From Dehalococcoidia bacterium (GTDB lineage Bacteria > Chloroflexota > Dehalococcoidia > DSTF01 > WHTK01), in contig WHTK01000020.1 of the NCBI GenBank assembly GCA_009377745.1, positions 1 to 63,445 of the forward strand: 63,445 nucleotides of DNA, written 5' to 3'. The notes beneath the pieces are model-generated. The model searched no databases. It worked only from the letters and a program-made list of their open reading frames with translations, and was not told where the DNA came from. The position numbers and the translations under genes are program-made. Of this stretch, positions 61,773 to 63,445 are shown one piece after another (position 1 is the first letter of the stretch; the number at the start of each line of letters is the position of its first letter).

Positions 61773-62194
61773 CCACGCACCGAGATACGCGGACGGGCGC
61801 CGTCATGGAGGCGATGGTCCTGCCCGCCATCGAGCGCGGCGGCTACGAGTACTTCAAGCAGATCGACATCGGCGAGCGGCTGGGCGGCGGCAAGCACGTC
61901 GTCGACCTCGTAGCCTACAACGCCGAGGGTCGTGGCTTCCTCGTCTCGCTGAAGTGGCAGCAGACATCCGGCACGGCGGAGCAGAAAGTGCCGTACGAAG
62001 CGATGTGCCTGATCGACGCGGTGCGCTCGGAGCCGGAGCGCTACGAGAGGGCCTACCTCGTACTCGGCGGACCCAGCTGGACCCTGCGCGATTTCTACAC
62101 CGCGCGCCTGCTCGAATACCTCAAGCACGAGGACCTCCTCGCGATCATGACGCTGGAGTCCTTCGTCGCCCGAGCCAACCGAGGGCTGCTCTAG
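61769..62194 (+). CDS. PD-(D/E)XK restriction-endonuclease-like protein
   Basis: 141 residues. Asp46 (HVVDLVAY) and SLKWQQ (Ser60-Leu-Lys62) form a variant PD-(D/E)XK site in which Ser replaces the usual Glu/Asp before the Lys; Glu71 or Glu77 (GTAEQKVPYE) could substitute. Translational coupling to the methylase makes a type II restriction partner the best guess. The size is at the low end for such enzymes. Confidence 0.75.
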   Translation: MTTHRDTRTGAVMEAMVLPAIERGGYEYFKQIDIGERLGGGKHVVDLVAYNAEGRGFLVSLKWQQTSGTAEQKVPYEAMCLIDAVRSEPERYERAYLVLGGPSWTLRDFYTARLLEYLKHEDLLAIMTLESFVARANRGLL

Positions 62195-62228
62195 GCGGCG
62201 ACTAGCGTGCTGAGATAGGCTGGCGCGG

Positions 62229-62663
62229 CTACTTGAATAGGCCGGTCAGCTTATCGACGAAGGAAGGCGACCTGAGGCGCTTGAGGGTGCCGGCCCAATC
62301 CTTCTGCGCCTCCGCGGAGCGCTCCATGTCCCCTTCGCGCCGGTCCATCAGTTCTGTGACGCGCTCTGATTCGCCTTTATCCAGCCAGTAGCCGTGGCTC
62401 GAAGGGCAGTACTCGAGGGTGATGTCGTACAAGCGGTACTGGAACTGCTGGAGGGCGGAGCCGCAATGTGGGCAGCTGTCCGTGGTGCTGACCTGAGAGT
62501 ACACGAGCGTCCCCTTGAGCTCGTCTTCATCGAAGGCCTTATCCTCCAGTTGATCTAGCTCGGCGAGGTCCAGCCACATTCCGTGGCCGGTCGGACAGGC
62601 ATCGACCTCGATGCCACGGTGCGTCTCCTTGACGAGTGTGGCGTCACACTTCGTGCATTTCAT
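62229..62663 (-). CDS. Protein with two TFIIB-type zinc ribbons
   Basis: 144 residues. The first ribbon is MKCTKCDATL...VDACPTGHGMWLDLAEL, the second SCPHCGSAL...EYCPSSHGYWLDKGE. Both carry the zf-TFIIB pattern C-x2-C...C-P-x2-H-G-x-W-L-D. The tail is basic and helical. Role unknown. The ATG at 62663 starts the first ribbon; the next gene upstream ends 24 nt away. Confidence 0.82.
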   Translation of the reverse strand: MKCTKCDATLVKETHRGIEVDACPTGHGMWLDLAELDQLEDKAFDEDELKGTLVYSQVSTTDSCPHCGSALQQFQYRLYDITLEYCPSSHGYWLDKGESERVTELMDRREGDMERSAEAQKDWAGTLKRLRSPSFVDKLTGLFK

Positions 62664-62686
62664 GGGCCGATCCCTTCGTAACAAGC

Positions 62687-63445
62687 CTACCCGCCGACGG
62701 TGTGCAATATCGACCCCAGGTCCGTGTACTGGTCCGCGACCGAGCGCAGCTCGATTGCCGTGCTCTGCGCGAAGGCGACCACCTCGACCCGGACGCCCTT
62801 GCTCTCGACCAGCTCGCAGACGCGGCGGAAGTCGCCGTCGCCGGAGAGCAGGACGACCACGTCGAGCCGGTCTGACATCGTCAGGATGTCGACGGCCAGC
62901 TCGATATCGAAGTTGGCCTTCATGCTGCCATCCGCGAAGCGCTTCCACGGCTTGGTGACGATCTTCCAGCCGTTGTTGAAGACGGGCTGGACGAAGCGCT
63001 GGGCCTCGAAGCGGGTCATGGGGTCGTCCGTGATTGGCGCGTAAGCCGTGGCGCGCACCAGCTGGCGGCCCTCCGTCAGGTAGTCCAGCAGCTTGCCGAA
63101 ATGGACGCGGACGCCCATCTGCTCGGCCGCGTAGATCAGGTTCGGCACGTCCAGGAAGATCGCGACCTTGGGCAGGGCCATGGTGCTGCCGCCCGTAGAG
63201 ACGCCGCCACCACGGGCGACGTTGCTGACGGCTCGCTGGACCTCACGCAGGGTCTGAGACTGCTGATGCGTGAACTCTTCTAAAAGCACGTTCTGCCGCG
63301 CCACCAGCGCCTCGACGCTGCCGGGCGGGCCGTCGCGGCGGCTGGGCGCCTGCATTTGGGCGACCGTTGGGCCGGCCACGCCACGCTGCTGGGCCACCAG
63401 GGGCGGCGCGACACCACGGCCGCCGCGGGGCGGCAGTGGCTGCCT
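62687..63445 (-). CDS. NYN-domain (LabA/Smr-like) putative RNase, 5' end outside window
   Basis: At least 253 residues. A Pro/Gly-rich and Gln-rich N-terminus (QNVLLEEFTHQQSQTLREVQ could be a helix) precedes a NYN/PIN-like domain: VAIFLDVPNLIYAAEQMG, ITDDPMTRFEAQRF, DIELAVDILTM and LLSGDGDFRRVCELVESKG. The acidic residues of the active site are present. The frame is open to the right edge; a GTG at 63397 could be the start, but an upstream start is equally possible. Confidence 0.8.
   Translation of the reverse strand, partial: RQPLPPRGGRGVAPPLVAQQRGVAGPTVAQMQAPSRRDGPPGSVEALVARQNVLLEEFTHQQSQTLREVQRAVSNVARGGGVSTGGSTMALPKVAIFLDVPNLIYAAEQMGVRVHFGKLLDYLTEGRQLVRATAYAPITDDPMTRFEAQRFVQPVFNNGWKIVTKPWKRFADGSMKANFDIELAVDILTMSDRLDVVVLLSGDGDFRRVCELVESKGVRVEVVAFAQSTAIELRSVADQYTDLGSILHTVGG

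Overview
The window is high-GC bacterial chromosome with dense, short-spaced operons and no rRNA, tRNA, CRISPR array or intact transposon. HspR-controlled heat-shock genes, a pyrR-pyrB-pyrC-carA-carB-pyrK order, a DnaD/DnaC-type loader operon and MoxR/DUF58/VWA genes suggest Chloroflexota, perhaps Dehalococcoidia. That placement is an inference from gene content, not from a marker phylogeny.

Layout. 1-6.1 kb: minus-strand heat-shock cluster (dnaJ, cytosolic-type htrA, hspR, three small genes, clpB running off the left edge). It is driven from a HAIR-like operator at 5894-5912, which also faces a decayed hsp20 start. 6.2-8.2 kb: zinc ribbon gene, then a GNAT/methyltransferase operon behind a leader-peptide attenuator. 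8.4-11 kb: sugar nucleotidyltransferase and CNNM-type protein. 11.3-12.9 kb: two DHFR-like reductases and a dead IS5-type transposase. 12.9-18.2 kb: dprA, topA, xer recombinase and a small DUF4258/DUF2283 pair. 19.5-27.4 kb: purL, then rplI, dnaB, an HNH nuclease gene, dnaD-like and a double-ATPase dnaC-like gene. 27.7-29.6 kb: queD, queC and a pteridine-reductase-like SDR. 29.9-33.7 kb: methyltransferase, DMT transporter, FAH-family enzyme, a c-di-AMP riboswitch with no gene behind it, and a GlsB-like membrane protein. 34.5-38.4 kb: membrane-anchored HtrA, MoxR, DUF58 and VWA genes. 38.4-48.5 kb: tandem repeats, MFS transporter, universal stress protein, sirohaem nitrite/sulfite reductase, a third DHFR-like gene, a second leader-peptide attenuator with a methyltransferase, and a SHMT-like gene. 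48.6-60 kb: the pyrimidine operon with its PyrR attenuator. 60-63.4 kb: a Dam-type methylase with a PD-(D/E)XK nuclease, a zinc ribbon protein and a NYN-domain protein running off the right edge.

Three themes stand out. First, two unrelated operons (8.2-6.8 kb minus, 44.6-45.5 kb plus) share one layout: sigma-70-like promoter, short leader ORF, exactly 26 nt, terminator hairpin, 22-24 nt, then the start of a modifying enzyme. In the first, the leader ORF itself carries an 8-nt segment complementary to the terminator arm, as expected for ribosome-controlled attenuation. Second, visibly AT-richer genes (HNH nuclease, HhH-like protein, PD-(D/E)XK protein, VapBC) sit at junctions inside housekeeping operons, with start and stop codons overlapping their neighbours as if native. 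Third, intergenic space is packed with dispersed palindromes and short-period repeats, and repeats of the same kind have entered the coding sequences of purL and pyrC.
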